Assembly (NCBI RefSeq): GCF_020283565.1
Contig: NC_060059.1
Span: 40,416,338 to 40,480,337, forward strand
Length of the DNA: 64,000 nucleotides
Reading direction: 5' to 3'
Origin: Trifolium pratense
Taxonomy: Eukaryota; Streptophyta; Magnoliopsida; Fabales; Fabaceae
How positions within the stretch are numbered: the first letter of the stretch is position 1; each line of letters starts with the position of its first letter. Positions 34,070 to 47,038 of this stretch are shown here, in pieces. The notes under the pieces were generated by a model, which was not told the origin of the DNA, made no database searches, and worked only from the letters and a program-made list of their open reading frames with translations. Made by a program: the position numbers and the translations under genes.

Positions 34070-37000
34070 ATGATGGAGAGTTTAACAATGAGAAAAGATT
34101 TTCACATGCTTGGGTTGATATTGTTATTGTGTTTGTGGGTTTGTGGTATTACAGCCTCAGTGACTTATGATCACAAAGCCATTGTAATTGATGGACAGAG
34201 AAGAATTTTGATCTCTGGCTCCATCCACTATCCAAGAAGCACACCCGAGGTATAGTACTCATTCAACTCCATCCAACATGTGTATATGCTGCATCAAAAC
34301 ATTATTTGTATATCAAATTATTTCTTTCATTTTTGCTTTTATTTATTCATCTCATTGATAGACTCATATATATGTATGAACCAAAAGAAAAAACAAAACT
34401 AATGCACCAAAGGATGGTACTGCATAATTAAGTTTCTAGCTACCAATTGAGTACTTGTGGATAAGGATTGAGATTTTTTGTTTTTTTAGTATTAAAATAT
34501 ACATGAGTCAGGATTTAAACTCTTAACCATATGTTTAAGTTTCTATTATACAAATATAAGTAGCATCTTATATCTTAAATTTTTGTTCTATCTTAATTTG
34601 TAATGTAGTAAAATTGGAAATATTTTTTATTTAGTGTCGAACTATTTTTAATGAATTTATCTTTAACATAAAAAATAGTAAGAAAAAATAGGACATGCAT
34701 TCGTGTGAAATTATTTTACACTGTCATTCAATATTAATAATTATTCCGCCAAATCACCATACTACACTTCACTCATGATATGTGGAGGAATAATTGATTC
34801 TTATCGGACGTTTGTGTAAAAATATTTTATACTGACGTAGAACTCAAAGTAAACTAAGAAATATTTTTGTCATATATTAGTAGATTTAATATTTTATACT
34901 AATTTTTTTCTTACAATAGAATCAATGAAGATCGAATCTAAAACCTTATGAGTTTAAAAAAAAACTAAGAACTCATGCTTATGCTTAGTACCCAAATCCT
35001 TTGTTTATATCATTTTTCATGTTAAAATAAATACACTTTCTTCTCTTTAAAAAGTAAAAATATAGAGTAAATTATAATCTTCACTCTTAAGAGATGTTTA
35101 AATTACACTCATCTCTCTTAAAAATTGATTTCTTTATGACTTCTAATGTCAATGATATATAACTTTGAACATTTTATTTTTTAATTTTATGATTTTTAGA
35201 ATAAAAAAAAATTAATTTTAAATAGTCATTTTTTTAATCTTTTATTGCTTTATAGTTGATAATATGAGTTTAAAACTATGTGTTAACAATATTATGAATC
35301 CAACAATAGAGAGGAAAAATATGCATTAAAAGTTTAATCATATTTTAATCTCATAAAATATTTTCTTAATGCAGATGTGGCCAGACTTATTTCAAAAGGC
35401 CAAAGATGGAGGCCTTGATGTTATTCAAACCTATGTATTTTGGAATGGACATGAGCCTTCTCCAGGAAATGTAATGAAAGAAATTTCTTTTAGGCCTTAA
35501 TGTTTTTTTTTTATTTAATTATTTTTCTCATTCAAGTTTTATATAATGTTGAAAATTTTCAGTATTACTTCGAAGATAGATTTGACTTGGTAAAGTTTAT
35601 CAAGCTAGCACAACAAGCTGGCCTTTATGTTCACTTGCGTATTGGTCCCTACGTTTGTGCTGAATGGAACTTTGGGTAATAATTTTAATGATGTTCATGA
35701 TAATATTTTTAACATTATTTATGCAAAAATAAAATAAAACATTGCTCTAAATGAAAATTTATTTTTTCATGTGCAGAGGATTTCCTGTTTGGCTAAAGTA
35801 TGTTCCCGGCATTGCTTTTAGAACAGACAATGAGCCATTTAAGGTTGGAGTTCCAATTTTAAGCATCAATATTTTTTTTTTTCTTTTCTTTTTGTCAAGT
35901 AGCATCTATTGACTAGAAATTTCACCTATAAGGTGAATAAGTATGGTGTCCGGGATTTGAACTCCCGATCCTGCCCACTGAGCTAAGTTCACGGGGATTA
36001 AGTATCACTATTTCTAATGATTTTTTTAATAAATAGTTTATTATAATTTTGATTTAATTAATCATCTAAACTTTTGGCATGATGTATATATGTTAGGCCG
36101 CAATGCAAAAATTCACCACTAAGATTGTGAGCATGATGAAAGCAGAAAATTTGTTTCAAACTCAAGGTGGTCCAATAATTATGTCTCAGGTAAATAAAGA
36201 AATTATATTAAAATATAACTTGTCTTATTTTGGGTTAACAATTTTATATTATAAAGTTTATGAATTATGATGTAGGCAATTGCAATAATATATGATGCTA
36301 GGTATTAATAATGGATTTCCATTTGATTTGATAGATTGAGAATGAGTATGGACCAGTGGAATGGGAAATTGGTGCTCCTGGAAAGGCTTACACAAAATGG
36401 GCTGCTCAAATGGCTGTAGGTCTAGACACTGGTGTACCTTGGGACATGTGCAAGCAAGAAGATGCCCCTGATCCCGTTGTAAGTTTACATTAGCAATGTC
36501 GACGTGTTTTTGTCGTGTCCGTGTCTGAAACCTTTGCTTACTTTCATCATTCTCTATTTTTTATGGTTACTAACTATTTTGTAGATTGACACTTGCAATG
36601 GATATTATTGTGAAAACTTCACTCCCAATGAGAACAATAAACCCAAATTGTGGACAGAAAATTGGTCTGGCTGGTATGTCATACTCATAAAAATGTTGCC
36701 ATTAATTTAAGGCTATAAATATTTCATTTAGGATCATATTTTTAATTTTATGTTACCTATTCTATAGGTACACTGATTTTGGTAGTGCTATATCTCATAG
36801 ACCAACTGAAGATTTAGCATACTCAGTTGCTAGATTCATACAAAATCGTGGCTCCTTTGTTAACTACTATATGGTATATTGATATCAGAGTTTAATTACA
36901 TTTGATTAATCCTATTAAGCTCTCACTATATACTACATGTTTGTGTTCTAGAAATTTTGATTTTAGTCTAATATCTTATACTTGAATGTAGTACCATGGA

Positions 37001-39148
37001 GGAACTAATTTTGGTAGAACATCTAGTGGCCTTTTCATTGCAACAAGCTATGACTATGATGCTCCTCTTGATGAATATGGTATGCATTAAGGTTTAATTG
37101 TTTTTCTTCATGTTTTGAATTATAACAATTAGAAACATTTTAAAGTGTTAAAAAATATTAGGACTTCCAAATGAACCAAAATGGGGACATTTGAAAGAGT
37201 TACATAAAGCAATAAAGCAATGTGAGCCAGCTTTGCTGTCTGTGGATCCAACAGTCACAAATCTTGGAAGTAAAAACCTTGAGGTAAATTCTATATGATC
37301 TAGTTCATGATAAAATTATGTACCAAAGTTGCTATTAATTATGTTGAAGCTTCATTTGATTTTTGTTTTGTTAATGTAATCTTAGGCACATGTGTACTAC
37401 ACAAATTCTAGTGTATGTGCTGCATTCCTTGCAAATTACGACACAAAATCCGCGGCAACGGTTACATTTTGGAATGGCCAATATGACCTTCCACCTTGGT
37501 CTGTCAGCATTCTTCCTGATTGCAAAACTGATGTTTTCAACACCGCAAGGGTATGTAACATGAGATGACGTAATATGCTGAATAAGTTTTGTTTTGTCTA
37601 GTAAGGGTATTAGTGTTGAAATCATTTATTCATTAATCAATTTGTTAGTAAATGTATTAGAATTTTGAACTTGAATTGGTTAAAATTAAGTTTGAACTTT
37701 AAGGTAAAGTGATTTATGTCCGAATGTTACATGCAGGTTGGTGGACATAGTTTCCACAGAAGGATGACTCCCACGAGCGTTTCATTTGATTGGCAGTCAT
37801 ATAATGAAGAGCCTGCCTACTCCAGCGAAGATGATTCCATCATAGCAAATGCACTTTGGGAGCAGATAAACGTTACTCGCGATTCTTCAGATTATTTGTG
37901 GTATTTGACAGAGTAAGATTTTTTTCAACTTTCCTAACTTCTCAAACACATTAAAAAAATCAAAATATTAATTATTGATTTTTTATACTAATCCCATTAT
38001 CTCTTCTTATTCAGTGTCATCATTAGTCCTAATGAAGGTTTTATAAAGAATGGTCAATCTCCTACTCTTACCATAAATTCAGCAGGTCATGTCCTACATG
38101 TTTTTGTTAATGGTCAACTTTCAGGTCAGTGTACCTTCTTTTCCTAGCATGTTTTTCATGATAAATTTAAATTTTATATATTCTAAATTAACATTATGTT
38201 ATATGAATGCAGGAACTGTGTATGGAGGATTAGATAATCCTAAATTAACATTTAGTGCTAGTGTGAACCTAAAGGTTGGAAATAACAAGATTTCTTTACT
38301 TAGCGTCGCCGTTGGTCTACCGGTTAGTATTCTCTTTTTATGATGACCATGTCTTAGGTGATATTATCAATTTGCTGTATAATAAGGATTTAATTCATAT
38401 TAATATATTTGAAATTAATAACAGAATGTTGGCTTGCACTTTGAAACATGGAATGTTGGAGTGTTAGGTCCAGTAACATTGAAGGGTCTAAATGAGGGGA
38501 CAAGAGACTTGTCTTGGCAAAAATGGTCTTACAAGGTTGGACTAAAAGGTGAATCCTTGAGCCTTCATACCATAACAGGAAGTTCCTCTGTTGAGTGGAC
38601 ACAAGGATCATTATTAGCTAAAAAACAACCTTTGACATGGTACAAGGTAAGTATGTTTGTACTAAAAATGTTACAATTTTGTTAGTTACATAGTATGACC
38701 ATATACTTTTGCATGAAATCTGAGTCATTAAATTCTTAAATCTTGATAGACAACCTTTAGCGCGCCGAGCGGCAACGAACCGGTGGCTCTTGATTTGAGT
38801 AGCATGGGAAAGGGTGAAATATGGATAAATGATCAAAGCATTGGTCGTCATTGGCCGGGATATATAGCACATGGTAATTGTGGTGAATGTGACTATGCTG
38901 GAACTTTTACTAATCCAAAATGCAGAACAAATTGTGGAGAACCTACACAAAAATGGTAAGATTTCATATAACTTAGTATTTTACAATAATTATGCAAAAG
39001 TTCGAGATCATGAGGGTAATTTATTTTTTAATGTTTGGATAGGTATCATATTCCTCGGTCGTGGCTGAGTTCAAGTGGAAATGTTTTGGTTGTGTTTGAA
39101 GAATGGGGAGGTGACCCTACTGGAATTTCATTGGTGAAAAGAACATGA
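34070..39148 (+). CDS. plant beta-galactosidase, GH35 family
   Basis: Seventeen exons: 34070-34249, 35375-35470, 35563-35675, 35777-35843, 36097-36189, 36335-36478, 36585-36673, 36768-36873, 36992-37079, 37162-37283, 37386-37550, 37737-37912, 38015-38124, 38213-38322, 38425-38646, 38750-38955, 39043-39148; 730 residues with all phases consistent. A hydrophobic signal peptide (about 12-29) precedes [20 protein letters not shown]. Acid/base Glu187 lies in IENEYG, after GGPIIMSQ, and nucleophile Glu256 in LWTENWSGW. Secreted enzymes of this family trim beta-galactose from cell-wall pectin, xyloglucan or arabinogalactan. It ends [13 protein letters not shown] without the C-terminal SUEL lectin domain of longer isoforms, like the Arabidopsis BGAL2/BGAL4 group. 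Alternative starts at Met2 or Met7 are possible. Confidence 0.96.
34690..34850. mobile_element. possible old MITE in beta-galactosidase intron 1
   Basis: Ends gaaattattttacactgtca and a complementary tattttatactgacg resemble the inner inverted repeats of the 6129 MITE, but are heavily diverged and no TSD is clear. Confidence 0.3.
35875..35997 (-). mobile_element. tRNA-derived SINE in beta-galactosidase intron 4 (antisense)
   Basis: On the minus strand: gaacttagctcagtgggcag (A box) and gatcgggagttcaaatcccg (B box), then about 70 nt of body and a mixed A-rich tail. Direct repeats ttaagcatcaatattt (35859-35874) and ttaagtatcactattt (35998-36013), 14 of 16 matching, flank it. Confidence 0.8.
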
Positions 39149-39924
39149 AATGTGCTCATTTGATTATATCAAATTAATATGGTTTAAATTCTATTATAAA
39201 TTAAGTGTGTAAAGTGTTTTATATTCAACATTGATGCTCCATCTTTTATGGTAGTTCAAGTTTACACCAAAAGATTGAATGCAGAGATGTTGTATAATGT
39301 ATACTACTACTACTACTACCATACATAGCCAAGCTATTTTGGTGAATATTGTGACAGGAGATTGAGCACTATTGCTCCATTTTGCTATAAATAAATAAAA
39401 AATATTGTATTTCTTTTACATTTGAATTATGGCTTATTGTTATTTTTTTTAACTGATAATAAACTTTTAGATCAAAAGGAAATGTATAGATGCGTCAACA
39501 AATCTTGCATGTGACTTTGTAAATAAAAAATCAATCAAGAAACAATTGTAAATGCTTGTGGAAACAATCGAATAAAATCATAATTGATAATGTAAAAATA
39601 AATTATGCAGACCAAAAAGTCACATAAATCTTCTACGAAAATTTGAAAAGGTCATGCATATCAATATTGTGACACCGATGGAGTTGATGGAGGATGTTAA
39701 AGTTTTCTCTTGGAGGTGGAGTGTGGATAGGTTGAAAATTTCTCCATGCTTGTTCTACGAATGGTATTGGGATTCCGGTATTTGCTTTCTCCGCTGAATT
39801 TTTGTTGTAGTATGCAGATTGTTGTTCGTTCGCCATTATTCATGTGTAATTATTTCATGTTTATGAGTTGCTATATACCAATGTTTCCTAGTTATAAGTA
39901 TTATGTTTTATTAACCATCAACAG
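39149..39924. other. intergenic between beta-galactosidase and tRNA-Thr
   Basis: Contains the beta-galactosidase 3' UTR. A 67-residue minus-strand frame (39836-39633, starting MANEQQSAYYNKNSAEKANT) has a more protein-like composition than its surroundings but matches no family I recognise. Confidence 0.35.
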
Positions 39925-39998
39925 GCTCTCATAGCTCAGTTGGTTAGAGCACCCGTTTAGTAAGCGGGAGGTCTTGAGTTCAACTCTCAATGAGAGCA
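39925..39998 (+). tRNA. tRNA-Thr (anticodon AGT)
   Basis: Complete cloverleaf of 74 nt. Acceptor gctctca pairs with tgagagc at 39991-39997, plus discriminator A. The D arm has tagctcagttggttagagca. The anticodon stem cccgt/gcggg closes loop ttagtaa with anticodon AGT (39957-39959 region). The T arm is ttgag-ttcaact-ctcaa. No intron. A T-rich pol III terminator follows within 10 nt. It lies only 108 bp upstream of the VDAC start codon, on the same strand. Confidence 0.95.
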
Positions 39999-40106
39999 TT
40001 TTCATTTTTTTATATTTTTTTCTTTATCTTTTTTTTTTTGGATGTACATTCAAAAAGGGTTTACATAAACCCTTCGTTCTTTCTTTCTCGCGTCCACCAA
40101 CCAACA

Positions 40107-42061
40107 ATGTCTTCCAGAGGACCTGGCCTCTTCTCCGATATCGGAAAAAAAGCTAGAGGTAAACTCTCTCTCTCCGATTCTCACTTTTCTCATACTTTCA
40201 TTTTTTCGAATTTTTTTCTAAATCAATTTCCGATTCCGATTTGAAATTCCGATCCGGTTTCATCGCAGATATCCTTACAAAAGATTACAACTCCGATCAA
40301 AGATTCACCATCTCCTCCTCCACCAACTCCGGTCTCGTACGTAATCACTTTTCATTAATTTTAATTACACTAATTATAACTTCATTCATTCAATTCATGA
40401 TTTTCTAGTGTTTTAGTGTATTTGCAACTTTCTATTGAATTTTCCTTGTTTAAGAGAAGTTTAGTAGTAGTAGTAGTAGTAACGGTAAATTATTGTTGAT
40501 TACTATATACTAATTATTGATTTATAATAATTTTAGGATTTGCATTCAACGTTATTGAAGAGTAGAGGACTCTCTTCTGGAGATGTTGTAACTCAAATTA
40601 AGCATAATAACAAAACTATTCAGTTCAAAGTTGATACTGAATCAAGTGTAAGCTTAATCTCTCTATTTTCTATTTAATTAATTTGAATTTAAAAATTAAT
40701 TATATTTTTCTGTTTTGATTAGCTGTGTTGTAATTCATATATGTTCTTCAGGTGTTGACAACATTTACTGTGACAGATTTCGTGCCTTCTGCGAAAGTTC
40801 TTGCTTCTATTCGATTACCTGATTACAAATCCGGCAAGGTATCTGGTTTTTGTATATGAGATCGGATTTGGAAAGAAAATGTAGTGTTTTAGGGTTTGAT
40901 GATTGTGGGTTTTGTTTTTATGTGTAGGTTGAGGTTCAATATCTTCATGATCATGCTGGTTTTACAAGTGCTGTTGATTTAAATCGCAATCCTGCTATTG
41001 ATTTTTCTGCGACAATTGGTACTCCTGGCATTGCGTTTGGAGCAGAAACCAGCTACTCCACAAGTGTTGGGAAATTTACAAAGTACAATGCCGGAGTGTG
41101 CTTGAAGTTGCCGAGTTCCATTGCTTCGGTAATTTTGTAAGTAAATGATGTATTTTTAACTATCAAATGTGTGACTACTGAATCGAGGTTCATATGTATG
41201 CTTAGTTGTGAATTGAATCCCATGATGGATCACTAAGATTCCTAATAATCAGTTAAAATATGACACTTTTAAGTAAAAATATGTGACATAATAAGCTTAT
41301 TTTTGACAGAAAGTGACTTAACAAGATGAAATATATGAATTTTAAAATAATAAAGGATTCAAGTCATAAATCAAAATGACAAAAAAAGTGAGTGCAATAC
41401 ACTGTAGGAAGAGTATAAAATTGCATTGTAGGAGGGAGTAGGGACCAAAAGTGCAGTGTGCTAGAGCTCTTCAATGGCGATTTTAACTTTGGGTTATTTG
41501 TTTGATAAATTAGCACACAGAATACGCATCTATGCATAGTCAAGTATTTATTTATAGATACGGTAGTTGACTTGTTTTTCTTTTTAACTGGGATGTTCTT
41601 TGTTTAACAATTTTAGATATCATATATTGATGTGATGCTGTTTCAAGACATCATCAACTTTAGAAGAATTATTGAATAACTATTACTTGTGTTGGTTGTG
41701 TTAAGATACATTTTTCCCTGCACATTTTTGGGGCCTTAATTTTCATTTTTGCAGAGCTGACAAAGGAGACTCCATGAAGGTATCGTACTTGCGCGACCTA
41801 GAAAGGTTGAATGGAGGAGCTGTTGTGGGAGAAATTAGTCGAAAATTCTCTACAAATGAGAACACGTTGACGGTTGGATGTTCTTATGTGGTTGATCCTC
41901 GGACAACTGTGAAGGTAAAGCTGAACAACCATGGCAATCTTGGGACCTTATTGCAGCATGAGCTTACACAAAAGTCATTCTTGACAATCTCAGGCGCCTT
42001 TGAAACAAAGGCATTGGAAAATACTCCCAAGTTTGGTTTCTCACTATTGCTCAAGCCTTAA
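40107..42061 (+). CDS. VDAC: mitochondrial outer-membrane porin (VDAC)
   Basis: Six exons: 40107-40158, 40269-40336, 40537-40647, 40752-40838, 40928-41136, 41755-42061, giving 277 residues, the usual VDAC length (about 276). It starts MSSRGPGLFSDIGKKARDIL, the N-terminal amphipathic helix of plant VDACs (GPGLFSDIGKKARD is highly typical), and ends NTPKFGFSLLLKP, the last beta strand. Alternating polar/hydrophobic strands run throughout, as expected of the 19-strand barrel. VDAC is the main channel for ATP, ADP and metabolites across the mitochondrial outer membrane. No targeting presequence is expected. The tRNA-Thr gene just upstream restricts its promoter space. Confidence 0.96.
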
Positions 42062-44042
42062 TGGGATTGATAAATGGGGACAATTTGCCAAGTTATACTG
42101 TCACGTGTTCCTTCAATTTAGTTGAATTTAAGGAAGAATGTGTAGGAAATTGATATCACTTGTTGGTTTTTTTTTGTCCATTTTGTCTTCAAATGATTGA
42201 TTGGTAGGATGTGTAGAAATCCATTGTCACTGTGTATGAATTATAAACTATTGATAATGTCCTGATTGAAAACTAAGCAATTGATAAGCAATTGTTTATT
42301 TTGATCTTCCAAGTATTCTATGTAATTTATGTATCGTGTTCAGTTGCATATTACATTCCCATTTGTTGCTTCTTCATGCACAATTGACTAGATATATTTG
42401 GAAAGTAACTGTTGTAACACTACCAATGAAATCTTAGGAGCAAAACATTTGTTCAAATCTTTTAAAACGATCAAGGTAGTCGAGCATGCTCGCTTTGTCT
42501 TCATCGCCCTTTTTGCAGCACTCGAACATGGTCATTTTGTCTCCATTTCCCTTCTACAAAAGTATTGTCCTTCCTCCCTGATCCTCTCTGGGTTGTTTTG
42601 TTGAGAAATCCACTCCTTTGCAGGTCATGTGAGATGATTGTAAACACTTTTCAGGCTTATTTTCAAGAGACTTGTGCTGTGCAGATTTAAGTTGTGTCAA
42701 CATATAGATTAGGCTATTACAGTCTTGGGAGAATTGAGTGTGGAGAATATTTTAGAAATGCAGTGCAGTAGACTTTGAGGATTTTACAAGGTAAGCACTA
42801 AGCCAAATAGATCACTCGATTGAAACTGTGCAACTAATGATATAAGAAACTGAGGAATAAAAAAAACCTACGAAAGATTAAAAGAAAACTCATGTGTAAT
42901 TTTCAATTCATTTGACGAGGTCAAATTAATGTTTTACTATGTTTTATTTACGGTCAAAATAATATTCTAGAAGATAGAAATGTATTATTTTCAAATTTCA
43001 ACTTTAGAAGCGCTGCAGTTTAACGACAAAAGTATAAGTTGAAATTGATTGCTTTTACATGTTGATGTTGATTTCAAGTCATGTATTTTGTCAGTGTCAA
43101 TAAGGACATTCATCCAATTAATTTCTATGACGGTTTTCTATTTTTTTTTGTTTTTTGTTCTTGTTTTCACACGCAGCTAAAATGTTTAATTAATTGATAT
43201 AAACTACACAATGTAAGACAAGAATAAAATGTTCCATTATCCAAAACCTTACATAAATATTTTATTATTAGGTATTGTTTCAAAGTGGATCAAGCTCATT
43301 CACAAACTAAATTGGGTCACTTGAATCAGACTAAACTATGTCGTCCATCTCATAGACGCGCCCTAGAGATGCACCGAATCACGTCCGTTTCGGACACACA
43401 GACGGTCAGATTTTACTCCACATGCAATTCGTCCACACTAACTGTCCTCTCTCGGACATGTGTCCAAAAAAGAAGATTCTAAAGTCTAAGATTTACTAGA
43501 AACTACAAACTGTAGCTTTGATCCTGACACACGTCGAAGATTGTTCCGCTGCAAAAGTAAACAGCTACAGTCTACATCGTGATATCAATTTATTTATATC
43601 TCTACAATAGTAATGCCACTACATTTTACCGCGATTCTCCACAAACACTCTCATTGGACAAAATATCGAATTCCAAAACATGTCACAAAACATAAATTGA
43701 AAGATAAGATAACAATTTTACATAACTGAATTTGGATCATCGTCTCTTAATACAATCCCAACCTTTTACATACATACAACAACCATAAAGCAAAGAAAAA
43801 CGCTATTCATCGCCAACTAATGCACACGAATCTGTCACGAAAGCAAAACTGCATGTTTTGATTGGTTCGTCATTCATTGACTCCTGTGTATTCCGCCATA
43901 TCACCATCAATTCCACCAAACATCATATCTTGATTGGTCAGTTTTTCGTCGCAGTTCCACCGCGAGTATCTATTTCATAGTATATAGCATTGCTGTAAAA
44001 CAAAAGACTCAAAAGAACATTCACTCTTTCATTCATTAGTCT
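42062..44042. other. intergenic between VDAC and the F-box gene
   Basis: Contains the two convergent 3' UTRs. No additional gene supported; frames at 42398-42604 and 43285-43482 lack motifs. Confidence 0.4.
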
Positions 44043-45221
44043 TCAAACTTGAGCATACAACTTAGGAACAAAAGAAAACCACTTAAAACCACAGCTACAT
44101 TTCAAAGGCAAAGAAGGACACCTAGGAAGCCAATGCCAAGTCCTTCTTGAAACCAAATAATACAAAATCTCTGGCCAAGTATAACAACAAATACAAATCA
44201 TTCCTTCATGCCAAAAACAATAAACATGTTCATAATTATGATAACAAACAGACACAAATTTCTTACACATAAGATCAGGTAAACTTTGAATCTCAACCCA
44301 ATTCCCTTCATCACTCATTTCCCACAATTTAATACTCCTTGAAATTCCATTGTTCCCAACCCCACCAATCAAAAACAATTTTTTACCTTCAACACCATCA
44401 TCATCATTCACACTAACCAATCTAACAAAAGTCAGTTGATTAGGTAAACCACCAATGGATCTTTCCCATTTTCCATTCTCCAAATCAAAATACACAACAG
44501 AAAATGGTTCTGGTGTAGCAAAATATAAACACCCTTTAAAGTAAACACCTTGTTGATGAGGATTATCACTTAAAAATGGACCAAAACCATTGAATTTCTT
44601 CCAAGATTGAATTTTTAAGCTTGATTCATAAAGAAAAACACTATTTGAATTTGATTCAGAAGATAGTATAAAAATGATATACCCTTTAGGAGTTGTAACA
44701 AATGTAAGATGTTCAATGTGAAGATTGAAATTTGGGTATTGAATTTTTCTTTTGGATTTAGCTAAAAGATTACAAACAAGTAAAGAACATGAAATTGAAT
44801 CTGATAAACAAAAAAGACCACCAGAAGAAACAAGAGTAGTGTAAGAAGGTACTGAAGAATGAAGTGAATCAGAGAATGAAAGAGAAACATTACGCCATGT
44901 TCCAAGGTTACAATCATAGAGGGGAAAGTGACGATGGAATTGAGGGTGAGAAAGTAAGAGAAAAGAAGAGAAAGGTGAAGATGAAGGTGAATGTTTTGAG
45001 ATGAATGAAGGAGAGAAAATCAATGGCCAAAAACCTTTGCAAGTTGATCTTAAGCTCATGAAAGTTTTGAGAGGAAGAAAAGAGAGAATGAATTCAAGAA
45101 TTTCAGGTGGTAATTTGCTCCAAATTTTGGGATCCATTGGAAGTGATTTTGGATTCATGATGATGGAAGTGTTGGAGTAGTTCTTTGTGACTATGTTGAG
45201 GTTTTTGTTCTTGTTCTTCAT
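44043..45221 (-). CDS. F-box/kelch-type protein
   Basis: Single exon, 392 residues from the first ATG; in-frame Met22 (45158) and Met29 (45137) are other possible starts, and the 28-residue extension is Asn/Lys-rich. The F-box is at about 33-75 (WSKLPPEILEFILSFLPLKT and LRSTCKGFWPLI). The C-terminal part has kelch-like or beta-propeller strands (GGLFCLSDS, GVYFKGCLYFATPEPFSVVY, KKLFLIGGVG, KLWEM). F-box proteins join SKP1-CUL1 ubiquitin ligases and choose substrates with the C-terminal domain. The layout resembles Arabidopsis At5g43190 and relatives such as HAWAIIAN SKIRT. The substrate is unknown. Confidence 0.88.
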   Translation of the reverse strand: MKNKNKNLNIVTKNYSNTSIIMNPKSLPMDPKIWSKLPPEILEFILSFLPLKTFMSLRSTCKGFWPLIFSPSFISKHSPSSSPFSSFLLLSHPQFHRHFPLYDCNLGTWRNVSLSFSDSLHSSVPSYTTLVSSGGLFCLSDSISCSLLVCNLLAKSKRKIQYPNFNLHIEHLTFVTTPKGYIIFILSSESNSNSVFLYESSLKIQSWKKFNGFGPFLSDNPHQQGVYFKGCLYFATPEPFSVVYFDLENGKWERSIGGLPNQLTFVRLVSVNDDDGVEGKKLFLIGGVGNNGISRSIKLWEMSDEGNWVEIQSLPDLMCKKFVSVCYHNYEHVYCFWHEGMICICCYTWPEILYYLVSRRTWHWLPRCPSLPLKCSCGFKWFSFVPKLYAQV

Positions 45222-45452
45222 CGGAGTTTACAAGGTTTTGTTTATGTTTGTGATTTGATTTTATTGAGGTTTGAGTTTGGTATGGTTTGGTTGGATTTAA
45301 TGTTTGATCTGAAAGCAAAAAAATGAGTCAAATATAGAAAAATTTGAAAGTTGAAAGCAGAATCGATTCTGTTTTATAGTATGTATGTATTTCTCAAAAA
45401 CAAGAAAGGCAAAATTGCATCATGGTCATTGGTCAATGATCTTTTTCTAGTA

Positions 45453-45557
45453 CTCCCTCGGGCCACATATATAAATAAAATTTCACATTATTTATTCATC
45501 TGTTATTTAATGAATTTAAAAAATACACTTTTGTTTATATTTGTGGTCGGAGGGGAG
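45453..45557. mobile_element. Stowaway MITE, 105 bp
   Basis: Inverted ends ctccctcgggccacatata and tatttgtggtcggaggggag, flanked by TA at 45451-45452 and 45558-45559. It lies about 230 bp upstream of the F-box gene. Confidence 0.85.
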
Positions 45558-45622
45558 TATTATATATTTTGTTTCATGGTCTTTATATTTACAGGGTTAT
45601 GCTAAATAGTGTCTCCAGGATA

Positions 45623-45775
45623 CTTCCTCCGGCCTTAATTATAAGCAAATTCTACCTTTTAGATTTATTTGAATACTAATGTAAATACATTGATATTCAA
45701 ATGAATCTAAAAGATAGAATTGTATTCAAATGAATCTAAAAGGTAGAATTTACTTATAATTAATGTTATAGGAAG
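45623..45775. mobile_element. Stowaway-like MITE, 153 bp
   Basis: Inverted ends cttcctccggccttaatt and aattaatgttataggaag, flanked by TA on each side. ttcaaatgaatctaaaag occurs twice inside, an internal 30-bp tandem duplication. Confidence 0.8.
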
Positions 45776-45779
45776 TACC

Positions 45780-47038
45780 TGTTAAACATACCAAAAATAG
45801 AAATAGAAATAAAATTAGTGTTGATAAGATCACTTTTTACACTTTGAATGTGTTAAGTGCACAAATTTTTTGGTCAAAAGAAATATATAACTTTTTTTTA
45901 TAGAGAAATGTGTAATCTTATATTTTATTTTTGCCAAATTAATAGAGGAACATTATTTTTGAACTTTTTTTTTTCATTGTACTACAATATGTAGCAATCA
46001 TATATTAGAAGGGAAAAATTAACATGTGTCCTTGACGCACTTGTTAGTGTACTATAAAAAGAAATTTGACATTGAAATTTGTGCATTTCATATTTTTATA
46101 AGTCAAACATGGTTTATTTCAAGATAAAATTATCATTTGAAGTAGCCTTAACATGTGTTAATACAAAAGAAAAAAAGAAAAATTAACAGAAAAAAATACA
46201 TAATCGTACAAATGGATTTTTATACGGTGTCCGACAACTTTCTTAATTATCAAAATAATATTTTTAAATTAATTTTTATCTTTTGTAATGATATATGAGC
46301 CTTGAAGTTTTTTTTATTCTTGACGAGCTTTTGAGAGTGATGGTTGAACGAAAATTATACTTTATCATTTTGATATTGTCCGGTCCACATAGAATGAATT
46401 AAACATAGAATGAATAAAACTCATAAGTCATGATATATTTTTTATGAATGTCAATTAAATATTGTAAATAAATTGTTTCCGGTTGCTCCATCATTTGATA
46501 ATCAAAATTATTTCTTGATAAACGATCACTATTTATGAGACTCAATAAAAAAATTCAATCCATTTTTCTATTGTTAAAATAAATAACTAAAATAAGAAAA
46601 AAAAATTATCAGCAATAAAATCAATCTTCAAGATTCAACATTCTACTATTTTATTCAAAATTTGGAAAAATATGAATAAGGATAAATTGTAGAATTGTTT
46701 TATTGTAATGTGAATCCCAAGATGGAAATAGTTGCATTGCAGCAATGGCCCATAGAATGTGACAAAAGAAAATTGGAAAATGATAAATACCCATTGACTT
46801 TGACTTGATAGTTTTACAAGAAAGAATAATGATATTATACAAAAGTAAAAAATAAAATGGAATACCACCTAACTCTTCGATTTATAATTTTATAAGGAAT
46901 TTGGGATAAACATCTATATTATTTAGACGTATAAAATAAAAACCAACTCAATATGTGAATAAGTGTGAATGTTGGATCTCGAAAAGAGAAAAGAAATAAT
47001 ATGAAAATTAAATCTATATGAATATACAGATACAGTAT
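45780..47038. other. intergenic, no gene seen
   Basis: AT-rich; overlapping minus-strand frames at 46635-46868 are not supported. Confidence 0.4.
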
